Of a stretch of 64,000 nt of DNA, positions 37,201 to 50,546 are shown piece after piece (positions within the stretch are counted from its first letter, which is position 1; each line of letters opens with the position of its first letter). Where the stretch lies: contig PTFA01000035.1 of NCBI GenBank assembly GCA_003342895.1, positions 3,486,703 through 3,550,702 on the forward strand, read 5' to 3'. The notes under the pieces were generated by a model that was given only the letters and a program-made list of their open reading frames with translations, had not been told where the DNA came from and did no database searches. Made by a program: the position numbers and the translations under genes. The DNA comes from Casuarius casuarius. Its lineage: Eukaryota; Chordata; Aves; Casuariiformes; Casuariidae.

Positions 37201-39939
37201 TCATACAGATGACAAGATGACAGATATTTTAACACAAATACAATGTCGTCATAAGAAAAAAAAGATATGACAGGTTTAAGTTTCAATTAATTAGAGAAGT
37301 TTTAGAATACAATAATCATTTTCAGACCAATGATCCCTGTTAGACTAGGAATACAGTATTTCTTGTTTTAAACAGCCATTCTACTCTCAAAAGCAAATGA
37401 TCTAATAAGGTATTACTTTTATGCACTGCAATCTGTTCCCTTTCTGTATTCAGCCTTTACTTACTGAAGTGAGGGTTTACTTCTATTACTATCATTTACT
37501 CTGAAAAGGCAGACTATAGGAAAGGGAGAACACAGAATTTCATTTTAAATATTTTTGCAACCAGCAAAGTAAAATAATCTCCAATCATATAATCCTTAAT
37601 ACTAATGATACATAAAATAGAAAGAGCTCAGCCTTTGAGATTCAAAATTGAATCGGCAAGTCTAACAAAAAGCAGAGCTAGTTACAATGTCAAAAACCAC
37701 AAATTCTATCTCAGAGCATAAGAATTCATACATTCAAGGAGAGAAAAACCTAGCAAGCAAGATTCCATATTTCCGTTTCTTTTGCATCTTTCTTGTCTAA
37801 AGGCTCAAGGCTTCACTTTCAACAGTATTCACCTATACCATATTCCACAAGTGTACCACATTTCACAAATGGAACTTGCCCTGAGTTCTGAGCTACGGCC
37901 TTAGAGTTTCAGGACAGCCCAGCGAGTGAGAGATTAAGCTGCTTCTCACTGCGTAAGTTCATGCCATAAATTCCAGTGGTCTTCTAAGGATACATTATGG
38001 CACCCAGCAATTATCATAAAAAAGCCCTAGCTGCATCTTTTCTTTGAACGCAGGAGCTGAGTCAATGTCCAGAAACCACTAGCGTGACTGAATAAAAGTC
38101 ACAAGTACCTCAGGCAACTTTACGATGCTGTAAAGACGCATGGGGAGAAGTATGCTATGGCTAGTGAACTGCTAAACACATAACACAAAATTCCTAATAC
38201 TGAGCACACTGTGTTTGGATTTTGTTACAAAAATAGATTAAATGTTTTTGCAGGCAATGAAACTGCAGTTTTCCAACATGAAAAACTGCCATCACCTTTT
38301 GCCTGGGCAAGTAATATAAAACATAATAGTTAAGTTTCATTTGTCAAAACTGGTATAAAAGTCTCAGTATTGGTTTGTTGCAACACGTTAGAACATAGTC
38401 TGAATCTAACAGCAGAACTAACTTCCAGATTAGTGTTTATTCACAACTATGCAAAGCCACAGGAGCCTTGGAAGCATAAGCATTCTGTCAGAATCCTACT
38501 CAGAAGTTTGCACCGCTAAAGTCAAATTTGGTAAAGCTTTCCTTTTTCAATCTGTTTTTATTTAACAATGTGAGCTCCTAACAACCACAAGTGCAAAAAA
38601 AACAGCTGGGGTAGGCGCATCCTTTCTCTTACATCTTCACACAATAGCAGGGGACAAATTAAATTTCAGTACTACCTAATGGAATTTTTTCTTTTAAAAA
38701 AAACATATCCCTGAGATGTGATTCCAGCATCATCTCTCTCATGAGCCAATGCACAAATTTGCAGAGCAGAAGAGTATAATCTGCACTATGTGAAGAGTGA
38801 TGCAGTTTAAGTCTTCTCCCACAGATCACTGGTGATCTGCAAGAGTAATTCTGCATATTGACTTGTCACATACAGATGAGCCTAAGCCAAAGGAAACATT
38901 TTTTCCTTAGATAATCTACCAAAAATATCCACCTTGTCTCCTATAGTTGTTCCTGAATTTCCCCCACTAAGATTAGACTCTACCATACAAAGTTTATATC
39001 CATATATATATATTACTCAAAGTTTGGGATATTTGTTCAGGTCTTAAGCCTGTACCTAAAAGAAACAGAGACAAAGATACAGGATATAGCTTAGCTAGTA
39101 GTTTATCTTGTGGTTCTTAATGTTGTCATTTTAATCCTTACGAAAAGTGTTATATATTTCAGGGTCTGGAAAAGCCAACTGTAAAATCAATGTAAATGAT
39201 ATTATTGCTAACTGTGATTTTGCTAGTCCCTTAAATATATGTTTTCTCTGTGGAGTCTGGTATGCATGTAATAAGCACATACTACTTCAGCATTATGCAA
39301 CAGAATACGTGAATATAATACACAATAATAATGACAATAACAACTACTTACATAGGTATAAAAAAATCTTTAACACCTTGTTTGCATTGTATAGTATTTC
39401 AAACAGTGGAAAGCAAAGATAACTTGATAACTTCCACATCTGTGCTGAGACTCTCAGAAGCTCTCTTTTGAGAAATACAGGAGAAGCAGAATATAGATGG
39501 AACACAATCAGAATATAAAAGATGATACCCTGTGTAAGACGAAAAGTTCATAAAACTTCATAGTCACCAATGAAAGCCTAGAGGTACAGAAAGTGTGAGA
39601 AACAGTGCAAGCATAGTGTAATATTTCCTCTGAAGTACTTATTAATATTAGCAGTTATGGGGCTTTCCTAAGTATAACATTTCCTCCAGATCATCATGTT
39701 TAATAATGCCCAACAGCCGTTCCTTCCTAAAATTCTCTAAACTCTTTTAACAGATTTAAAGTTTTGGGAATTTAAAACATCCTTTGCCAATTGATGAATT
39801 CTAAAATTTAATACTGCATTAAGAAAAGCTTCAAGTATTCAACTTGACAATTCCATAATTTCTCAGCTACGAAAAATAGTTAGCAATCCTTCCCTAGTCA
39901 CTTTTCTATGCTATTCACAATTTTACAGGTCTGTATCGC
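34207..39939. other. Gene-free stretch
   Basis: No gene is recognisable; frames are below 92 codons. A perfect 13-bp tandem duplication is at 35672-35697. The palindrome TGTACAATTGTACA is at 36901-36914. The inverted repeat CAGATCAC/GTGATCTG at 38822-38839 has a 2-base loop, and a short AT repeat lies near 39002. A faint echo of an old reptilian repeat is at about 37085-37150. The rest is AT-rich unique sequence. Confidence 0.6.
35672..35697. repeat. 13-bp perfect tandem duplication
   Basis: The unit 'ttttcctaagcat' occurs twice head to tail without change. It is a short recent local duplication. Confidence 0.95.
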
Positions 39940-40850
39940 AAATTCTTAGGTTTCCTCTTTTCTAGGCAGAGCAGCCTTAGTCTGTTCATGTAAAAACTAT
40001 TCCATACGTCCCTTCATCTAGTCCAGTTCTACTGTATGTTTTTCGGAGTTTAGTATAGTAAAGTATGGGGTTATTTCATCTCCTTTCCAGCTCATTTATA
40101 AATATGTTAAGTAGCAAAAACTGAAGTTTAAATGCATTAGAAGATTCTACTAGTTCCCTCTATCCACAGTGAAAGCTGACCATTTTTACCTCAGCATCGC
40201 TTCTGGTCTTTAAGGAACTATTCATCAATTCAAGAGCTGTCCACAAGGGCTCTTGTGAAAAGATTTTTGAAGAATCTCAGCACACCATACCCAGCCTACC
40301 ACTCTTACACACAGGCAATCATGCTCATTAACACATCTGAAAAACTCTAGAAAAAAAATCTATTAGATTGGTGCGCTATATTTTTTCTTCAAAGGGGGAA
40401 AAAAATCAAAATACCTTTCATAAACATGTTTATCCATGTTCATAATACATAATTATAATTCATTTTTTTCTACTAATATTCCCAGGGCAGGGTCAAACCT
40501 TCTAGTTTGTCTTTCCCTAGAGATCTTTAAAAATGTACATCACTTCCATTTCTTAATTCTGAGACCACTGCAAGTAATAGATTTCACATTTTAGCTCAGT
40601 AATTTCATAACTGAGAGATACTTTAAAACTCTTGAGGGGATAGCTTTAGTCCCGGAGATCTGTAAATATTAATTTTAACTTTTTTTTTTTTTTTTGGGGG
40701 GGGTGGGGGGGGAGGAGGGCATTACCTCTAAAATCTCTCAGTGACAGTTCAAAAGGAGTAGATCCTCAGACCCATCTCCTGTAAGCAAAAGTTCCAGTGT
40801 TGAGAACATACCTACACTGTCCTGTACCACAGAAGTGAATGTTAATGAGT
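39940..40850 (-). repeat. Ancient CR1-like LINE, reverse-transcriptase portion
   Basis: Read from the minus strand, the interval follows the CR1/L3-type reverse transcriptase from N- to C-terminal side. From about 40850 to 40560 the DNA matches the consensus only as DNA, for example the antisense of 'cctcagatctgtcacct' near 40763. Near 40330-40375 comes the equivalent of 'SCLTNLLEFF'. Near 40245-40290 the minus strand aligns with the 'YLDFQKAFDKVPH' motif, which holds a catalytic Asp, with one frameshift. Near 40093-40125 it reads roughly L-x-F-L-L-L-N-I-F-I-N-E (family: PVLFNIFIND). Near 39945-40010 lies the part after the polymerase domain. The fossil has many stops and frameshifts and cannot encode protein. 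A T/G tract interrupts it at 40680-40719. Confidence 0.75.
40680..40719. repeat. T16 plus G-rich tract inside the LINE
   Basis: Sixteen T (40680-40695) are followed by G8, T, G8, A, GG, A, GGG. The G part can in principle fold into a G-quadruplex on the plus strand. The tract interrupts an otherwise continuous antisense LINE match, so it arose after that insertion. Confidence 0.9.
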
Positions 40851-43800
40851 CCAAATTTGGCTAGAATCACTGGAAAGCAAATAAGATCATGCTGCATCTT
40901 AGATTAATACAGACTACACTACAGCATCACATTACTTACCGCCTTGCAGTTTCTTCTCACAGATCCAACTGCCAGAGTATGCTCTTAGATATTTAGATCT
41001 TCTGTAGGATTTTGGGAGGAAGAGACAGTATCTGTCTGGGTATCTACAGATGGCACATTGCATCCCAGTGAGGCAAGCAAAATGACAAGAAGAAAACTAA
41101 CTTAGAAAAACTAAACCAAAAGGTTCTTCCAACCCCAATGGGATCGAAACAATGATTGGCTCTTAGCCTGGGACTACATACATGGTGAGGACACTTGATC
41201 CAAAGGACAAGACTAAAATCTAGTCTGAAATAGAAATCCCCAGAGCCAATAAAGCAGAGATATAGGGGCCTCAGCACCTACTTCTTTTCTTACCATTCTT
41301 ATAGTACCAAATGACTTGCCAACATAGACAAAGCCTTACACAATCAGAGAGGTACAGCTAGGTAGAACTAACATCAGATTTCTACACCATTGCCTCATTC
41401 GAGCCATTATACTGCTGAAGATTTCAGTTAAAATACATTCTATTTTGCACAGAACCAGGGATAAGGAGGAAAGAAGGTGTCACATGCAAGCTAATCCTCG
41501 AATGACCAATATAAATAAAATTTATAAACCTGATAGTAGTTGCAGCCTTTCTCCCTCCTGAGACCAAATTTTAAGGACAGGTAGGAGATAGAGCTAGAAC
41601 TTTGGCTGTGGCAAGAAGGCGAGGATAATCTATGAAGTGTATGTGATACTTCCTTCTTCCCCTAATCCTTTGCATAGCAAGTAGTGCTGAAGACTGCTGT
41701 GCCCTTGGAGCATAATTGTGTCAATACTCCTTTTGCATCACTACAGTTATACATCTGACACTACACAGAGTTCCACATAAACACTCAGCTGTCGCCTTTG
41801 CATAGACTCTGCCCTATGATCAAGATTCTTTGCTAGGAATTATTTTAAGGTACATCTGAATTTAATTTCAGCATTCGAAACAGACTGTTCCACAAATTTC
41901 TGAATCATCGCCTTGAAAAACTGCATCTTCGTTCATGTTCCTATTTTTTTCCCCATTACTGTTTATACTTTCTAATTCTGCCAGTTAGATGTACTAAAAA
42001 AGTTGTAATTTAAAATCCAATTGCTTTAATTCAATTACATCAACAGTCAAAAGATGTCTCAAAATTCTGGAGTCAGAGTTAACCAAGTTTAAGTATTTTT
42101 CAGATAAATTGGCAGTGAATTAATTAAATGTTCAACATTTTTATTTGCTTGTTTTGAACCCAGATAATCTTTTGTTCTTTTCAGTTGACTTGCTCTCTAG
42201 CACTCACAAATTGAAAAACAGAGATCAACGTCATTAATATTCTTTGTACCTCAACCGTACATTAACACATTTTTCTTACTGGGAGTACAGAATTTCTACA
42301 TAAATCTTAAGGAGGATTATAAATATAGTAGCACATAATATTTCTGCAAGAGTTTTATCAGCATAACAAGTGAATAAGGTGGACTGAACATGAATGACTT
42401 TTCTATTTTATTGTTACATGGTATCACTGACAGTTTTTTTAAACTTTTTCCCTCTTGCTACATTTTATTATGGAAATAGGTAATTAGAGTCAGATCCACA
42501 TCCCACTGAGGCATAAGCAAATTTTTCCACTAATATCAACAGAAATTGAACAGAGCCCTTCAAGAATAAGTTTGTATAAGAACCGTCTTTTTAAGGATTC
42601 TTCTAAATATTCTTCTGAACCATTCCTTATGTATTTATACTTAAATTCAGGGCTGAATCCAAAACCCTATTATCTTTTGTTAATTAGTATTTTAACTTCT
42701 GTGGCTTTTCTGAGTTGAATTACTTGGAACTTTCCTTCAAATTGGTACCTTTCACTAATTTTACAGCATTTAAAACGTTAAACCTATCTTGCCATGCTAG
42801 CTATAAATATGATACTCTGACCACCATGCCAACTGCGAGCACTCAGGAACAGGAAAGCAAGAATGAGAGGAGGAGTTTACACTCTCCCTACTCCTCTCTG
42901 GTTAAGGAACGTATCTAACACTGCATTTCCAGAGTTCTTTGTGCTTCTCAGCCTCAAAGTGCGAAATCTCTTTTTTACTGTCCTCAGAAACAGAAACAAG
43001 TTCTCAACACTACAGCACTGTTCGACCTTCATGATGCTTCTCAGGAGCTGTTTTATGAATACATTACAACGGAGAGAAGCTCTTTTCTTCCCTTTCCTTT
43101 CCTCCCCTACCTCCAATGGGTCAGATGTTAAAAGGCAATTCTGAATAACTCTTCCTATTGTACAGCTAAGCTTTTTAGCAAAAGGAAAAGCATAAGCAGC
43201 TCACAAAATAAAATCTATAAGGCTGGTGTCTCACTGACTTGCTTTACCACTAAACAGTGACAAAGGCTCTCCCTGTAGAAGTTCCTGGACATTAAATTGA
43301 CATCCAATACTCTTATATAAATATGCAGAGACCAGAAAAAGAACAGTGAGCTGCAATGTCAGGAAAAATATATAAATTACATATAGTGTGTGTTCCAAGT
43401 ACACCACCACAACATAAACGCTGGGTTAGCAGAAATAAAGACAGCAGTCTTCAAAAGTTTTCCCTAGAGATCAAGAATTTGTGAGCACAAAGGATATTAG
43501 TGTTCAGTGGATGCCGAGTTTGAGATTTATCATTCTCCAATGGGCAAAACAGACAAGGTTAATTCTTGGGATCTGCTCCGCAACATAGGAACTCTACGCT
43601 TCCTCTGCAATATACTGGCTTAACCAGCAGTGTTTATGAGCGTGTTTCTCGTTAGTGTCTCAGCCAGAGTCCTTTAATCTTAGGGCTAAAGGAATTGCCT
43701 CTGCCTGCAATGCTGAGGCATGTCTATTTCGATGCTCTAAATACTGAAGTTTACTGCTAAAATTACTCTGATATTTGTGAAGACAAATCCTCCTTGGAAG

Positions 43801-46800
43801 CGGTTGCCTCCATGTAGAAGCTGAAGGATGGAGTTAGTGAAGACATCTGCAAAAGAACTTAACCTGAACATCAAGCCTGAAGCCTCCCCCTCCACCAATA
43901 AGATTGCTAAGCACAGGGGCTATAGAGATGTGACAGCTATTGTCCTTAAAATGCCATTCCTTATACCAACATTTACAGTATTTACTATTTGACATCACAG
44001 TGCTGTACAACCCCTTACTGCTCATTAGAGACAGAAAGTGGAAGTTACACCACAGACAAGGATAGCTTTCATGATGACAAGAGGAGTCAGCATCTCAAAA
44101 ACATATTTACAAGATTCATTTCATTGCGGTGTATGAGAATTCGTAACAAAATTAGTATTTCAGCATGTTCCTTGAGGACATGAGATGGCAGAAAAATGAA
44201 AAACTCTCCTCCCCTTTCCCCTTCTCCCAAGAAAACAAAACAACAACAACAACCAGGATAGGCTAAATGCATGCAGAAAGCCTGTATCAATCAGGAATTA
44301 CAACAACTCTCTTGAATCTCAGTCTAACACCTCAGTTGAAGCATTGTCCTTCCAAACTCAGTAAGTCCTGAATCGCAAGACAGCCTTCTCTTTATCAAGC
44401 AGAACAAAAGCAAAACTCACTTTGTTGCTGGTGCCAGAAATAGCAGCTCCTGTCAGTCATTAACAGGAGGTGCAGATACTAAAGAATAGGAACATGGCAA
44501 AGAAATAACACCAGGTCACAAATTCGAATGCCCTCTGCAAATCCTGTTCAACTGATCAAGGGTGAAAAGGGTTAAAAGGAAAACTAATATTGTATAATGT
44601 CAGCACATTTTGTACTCTGAGTTCTTCCAGGATATTTGTGGTCATTAGACAGTTAAACTAAAAGTGCCTTTGTAAGTATTTTCCATTGCTGATAGCATCC
44701 TTTTCTAGTGCTATTCAAATCCTTTAAGTTGTCATGGTTTGGCTAATCCTATTTCTTTTTAAATCGCATTAAGACCATTAAGACCCTCCATTTGTATTAT
44801 GGGCACTGAAAAGAATGAACACACACCTTGCAAAGACAGCAGAATGAGTCTCCTACACGAGGAGAGACAAGCTCGTTAGAATCCATCAGAGCAACGTTTA
44901 ACTTTGGTACACAGTGGTGAAAGACACGGTTAAAGGATTGGGTAGCCTCCAAAACACTTCCTAATACCATTACTGCAGCTCTTGGTTATACTAGGTTCCA
45001 TCACCTGTCTAGGCAACAGATAATACCATTTTTCCAGTGTTTTGACATCAGGCATTTTAATAAGTGCTTTAGCAGTAAGAACATAAAACCTATCACACAT
45101 TATTCTTGCTGATGACTAAAAATATTATAAAACACAGAATGTTTAGTTTTATGGTGGATGTGCTAACAGGCTTCAACTACAGACATTTTTGCTTGCATTA
45201 CCATAGTATCTAAATACCATATACCATTGCAAGCTGAATAGCTCTAATTCATTATTTTTATATCTAACAGTTTGTGTGACCAGAAAACCACTAGAGTTTG
45301 AAAGTAGGTATGCTGCATTCCATATTACAAGTTACATTTTTAAGTTACATTCAATGAACCTGAAGGTATGTTCAATGACTTTATATAAGGTAGCTCACTG
45401 ACAGCCCTGAAATCCTTTGCTCAGCTACAGGTCAGTACAACTGTTTTCCATAGTGACATACCAAAATTTCTGAACCCTCATCCACATGCACTGCCTTCAG
45501 GACTTAATAGGTGCATCAGTCAGTGACCAGCTTGTTCTTGACAGTTCTGCTGGGGCTGAAAAGAAAGACTGGAATTAGAAATCCCATTTGGGATGATAAG
45601 CTTTTATAGTGAAGATATCTCTTCACCGAGAAGTGGTCTGGTATCACTAATCCACTTCACAGCAGCCACTGAAGTTAATATTCTCCACCTGCTAACATGG
45701 TAATTTATGGCCACTAATAGGATGAAATTTAATTGAGAAGTCTAATAATAAAAATAGCCACGCTCCTTTTCCAATCCTTAAACTGCCTAAATTACCCATA
45801 GTATCTTTTCAGATGCAGTCTCTACTTTTGATAAGGCAAGTGTGCATGTTGTTATTAAAACACACAACTGAATGATATTAGTTCTTTCATATACGCAGCT
45901 CTTGAACACCCTGAAGTTTGAAGTTTCACCTGCTGAAAAATGCTAGCCTTGTGTATACACAGTTCATGTACTTAGCCCAACATGCTATTAAATTTTCAAG
46001 TACTGTGGAAAACTAATTTTCCTAGAGATTGTTTTTCCCTCCCAGACCATAAAATTCTTGAGTGTAAATGTGTCCTCAGCATTTTCTGAGCTGTGTAATG
46101 GATAGGTTTCTCACAGCTCTATTCAAAGCAATGTAACTTTTGTAGTTTTCAAGATTATAAACCTCTCTCTTTTGAGCCACAAATCATCACAGAAAAGTTT
46201 AGTGTGATAGACTGGAACAGACCTATGCTATTATCTCTTAAATCAGTAGCACTATTGCTTTCAATGTATAGTGCTATGCCTGCTAAGTTCAAATGATGAT
46301 GACAAGATAAAGCGAGTCCTATCAACGGCGTGCTTTGTATCCCTCCAGAAGAAACACTGTTAATACTTCACTAACACAAAAATACAGCGCTTTTGGTATT
46401 AAAAAAATATTTTTTTGGTGCTTACGTTGCTTACAATTATTGCACAGAAAGATGTATTAGTTAAGAAAACAGCATCTGAAGCCACACTTGAAGTCGCAAC
46501 AGTTGTGTTCCTTCAATTATAGAGATTGTGATCCTCAAAATTACAGACAGGAATGATATAATAAGAATTGTAACATGGATAGTAAAATGACCTTGTATTC
46601 TAGGTCTCCATGGCTCCAGCTCTTCTTAGAGTGAAATAAATATTATTAATACAAAGAAAAATAAATCCTCAGAAGGCTTGGACTGGATCTTTTAAGCCAA
46701 TTCCTGAACACTTAATTAAACAGAGAGTTAAGACATTCAGCACCTTGCAGAAGACATTCCATTTTTATCCCAAAAGGGTCAAACATTTTATTTCTAAACC

Positions 46801-47268
46801 AAAGCTAAAAATTTATGGCATTGAAAATTCTAGGGTTGTGCATACGTACTACAAACAAGCTTCTGAAGAAGAGAGATAGAGTTATGTGTGGAATAAACTG
46901 AATATAGACTAACTAAAATGAAGACTATCCAGAAAAGAATGCCCCCAACTAGTAGATACAGTAGTGGTTGGGATTTGGGTAATACACAGAGCAATCAGTT
47001 CTCCAGCTTACACACATGATCAACGGAACATAGATGAAATTGGAATTAGTTTATGGAACGATTACTTACACCATCCTTTGAACTCAGCACGTCTGGAAAA
47101 TGCTCACAATTTCAGGGTTCCTGGGAGACACTATTGGTGAGATGTATACATACCACTCATAGAACAAATTTTGCTGGTCTGGACATCAATTGTTTAGGAT
47201 TTATAGGATCAGACTTTTCTCCTGAGAAAATAGTGATGTGACTAAGTAGGCAAACAAACTAATGTGCT

Positions 47269-47295
47269 AATTAACAACCATATGTGTTGTTAATT
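47269..47295. repeat. Perfect 10-bp inverted repeat, 7-base loop
   Basis: AATTAACAAC (47269-47278) and GTTGTTAATT (47286-47295) are perfect complements around CATATGT. Both arms also contain GTTAAT-like homeodomain half-sites (TTAAC/GTTAA), so an HNF1-type binding site is conceivable but not demonstrated. Confidence 0.75.
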
Positions 47296-50200
47296 GATAG
47301 TCTGATACCCAGTGTTGGGCTCTGACTGTAGGTAACAGAACACCTATCTCCCTTCCAAATTCAGGCTGTATAATCACATCTTATCTCTTCCCAGTCTTTA
47401 CTATTCTAATAGTTTCCTGAAAGGAGAGAAAACCCTACCTTTTAAAAGAAAGTGAAGAGAGTGAGTTCTCTATTATATGAAGTATACAAAATAGCATGTA
47501 TTTCAGTTTTACTTCCTTGTTATTGACTTGCTGGTCTAGAGTGAAGTGTGACAAAATAAATTAAATAGTCAGAAGTAAGGCATTCCTTGCAAGGAAAAAT
47601 CTCCACAGGAAGAAGACAGCGAGAGCTGGGCCAACAGTTGAGAAGAGGCAGGCAGAGTTACACGGCTGCCTTGAAAGAGTCTAGGCACTAAAAATACATC
47701 CTGAGAAAAAGGAAGGAGGAAAGTGTGATCAGAACATGGATCTTTGACAGAATGACCACTGAAGGCCTCAGGAGTACAGCTGACTTTCTCCCTCATGCAC
47801 AAGTAAAGGTTACTGGACTGACAGGAATTAGCTAAGAATTAAGAGAAAGATTAAGGCATAAGTAAATAAAAGCATGCTAACAACAATCAGAAATAGGGGT
47901 TAAATAATAAAGGCTGGTATACCCTTAGTGAATAAACAATACTTGCTTTGAAGATGCTTCAGTCACTTTAATCAGCTACTGGTCGCCGGCTCCCAAAGGA
48001 GAAGGACATACAAATGCCTACCACTTTCATTAGCACAAAAGGCCAAATTGGAGGGTTTTTTTCTAAGCCTAACTTTAGTCCAAGAGGAATTACGTTGTTT
48101 CACCTACAGAGATGAGGTGGTGGCTAACCTGTCACCTGAAGGTTGCAATTAAGAAGAGGTGAAAAGGGAAGGGCACCGGCACTGTCATTGCGACAGCAAC
48201 CTGTGTTAGCCTGGTAATCCAAGGTGTACTGAACTAGAGGGTTACTTTATGAGAAAAATGCAGCTCAGTGTTGGAAAAAGTCCTCTGCTGAACAGAGGAG
48301 AGAGAGAGCAGGTGCAATACGTAATCATATCGCCAAGATAACACAATCTTAATACAGCTAAGCTTTAAACTTCTTTCCCACTGCAGATTTATTCCTTCAG
48401 GGCTTTCAATCCTTCAAGGATACATCTCTCATCTTACACAAACTGAATTGGCTCTATTATTGCTAAATAATCCGATGAGTTTACCTGCTTCTACTGGTTG
48501 GCCGTAGGTATAGCTATCGCACCCATCCTACCTTGACGCAATAGAAAGTCTGATGCATTCCTGATCCTCTGGTATATTTAATGTGCTTGTTGAAAAACAA
48601 ACTATGAAGTGTATACTCAAGTAGGGCCTTACACCTACTCATCTCTTCAATTATATGAGCGATTACATATACAATTGTTATATAATTGTCATTAAAATCC
48701 TTCTTACAAATTCCCAATGGCACAAAAGTGCTTCAGTTAGTAAAAATGAAGGACTGCACGAAAGTACAAATGGATCTGAACATTTCTGGGGCTAGGGCAA
48801 CAGGATGGCAACTGCAATTTAACTTGGGTAAATTAAAGCAATCACACTGGCAAAAGTGATCTAAACTGCTCATTTTCACTGATGGACTCTGACTTGATAA
48901 AGTATTTGGAGGAAAAGACTTCTAGTAGTTTGTACCAATAGCAGTGAAAATACCCAACACAAATCAGAGGCATTGAGGTTTAGCTGTCGCTCCTAAAAAG
49001 CTCATAAGATCTAAAACCAAGGCAAAAGCTTATCAGACTTCTGGTTGTGGGTGAGCTCGATGCAGGAGAGTTGTAAATTTTTGGCCACTGCAATTTATTT
49101 ACTCCTAGAACATTACAAAATCGGATACAGTATATATACGATGTTTACTTCTTAAGCTACAACACCAAATAGAAGCCTGATATGATTAGTACCTCGCTCT
49201 ATAAAAAATTCACTTCATTTATTCGAAATGCTGGAAACTGATTTATGGATAGTACTGCTCCAGCTGGAATCAATATAAATCCCAGTGACTTCAGAGAGAG
49301 AGAGTGCAGAATGTCTTGGTTCTCAGCAAAACAAAATCAAGTTGTCTAGTCTAGATCTCCAAACACCTATGCCAAACAGAATAAGAGTGTGTGTCAAGCT
49401 TTTGTAGTCTGAATCACAAAAACTTAAGATCTCCACTCAGTGAAGAAAAAAAGACACACAGAAAAGTGAGAAATTTATTTCAACCCAGAAAGTTCATGAA
49501 AAACCCTCACAAAGGACAAGACCCTAAGCAAAACAGCAAATTTATTATCATTTACTATGTAATGGATGGCTGGGCATGTAAAAACCTAGCAAACAGAAAA
49601 ATGAAAAAAACACATCTCAGTTATTACAACCATGAGGAGCAATGTGAAAATAGAAAATGTAAAGAATGGAGATGGTACAGGTTAGATCTCTGCACACAAA
49701 TGCAAGAGAAGGAAATTTGGTTATTTTTAAGTACCTTTTGCTTTGTATTTCTGTTGTCATCTTTCACGTTTCCCCATCTTTCCTGTCACTTGTATTTGCT
49801 TGTATATATAGGAATTAACGCACTTTAATATGTGCTCAAACATCATCTCCTCTTTTATTAATACGGGAAATGAAGTGGAATGACAGTGATGTTCTTTGTA
49901 CACATATGTAGAAATAGTTAATTTCTCACTTTTTTTTTTTGTTTTCACCTATATACTGATAAGATTCATCTGCTGCACTCTATTAAACGAAACATATTAA
50001 GACTTCATGAAGATTTACTAACACAACAGAAGTTTGTCCATGGAGACGCATGTCATTTTCTCAAAAACTGAAACACGCTGATAGAAAAATACTAAAGATG
50101 AACTGTAATATTATTTATCTCAGCAATTACCACAAGTCACAATAGTGAAAATTAATAAAACCAGTACTACCCTGTATCAACCTGAAACTCAGAGATGGAA

Positions 50201-50510
50201 GGAGGAAAAAAAGGGGAGGGAATTTGTTCTAGAGATTGAGTGCACTACTAGTCAAGTGTACAATTTTTTTTTATCTGAAATTTACAGTTTCTATCTAATA
50301 ATTTAAAAATTTTGTCTGCAAATCTAATTAAAAATAAGAATAAAATATTTCAAAGTAACATGAATATGTTAAAGAATAAACAAAACTCCAACAGGAACAC
50401 ACAAGATTCCAAAAAAGCAGAGTTCATATTCCATGTATTCCATCATCATATTACAGTGAAGTGACTTTACAAATTTTTATGAAGAAAGTTTTGGGTTTTG
50501 TTTTTGTCTT

Positions 50511-50546
50511 TTTTGTTGTTGTTGTTTGTTGGTTTTTTTTTTTTTT
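50511..50546. repeat. TTG / poly-T simple sequence
   Basis: Four TTG units are followed by T/G bases and a 14-base T run. It is simple sequence with no other element visible. Confidence 0.9.

Noticed and set aside
49391..49828. Longest open frame in the window, 145 codons, plus strand
   Set aside because: At a stop frequency near 6.7% a frame of this length is close to the chance expectation for 64 kb. The peptide has no recognisable domain and its composition simply mirrors AT-rich DNA.
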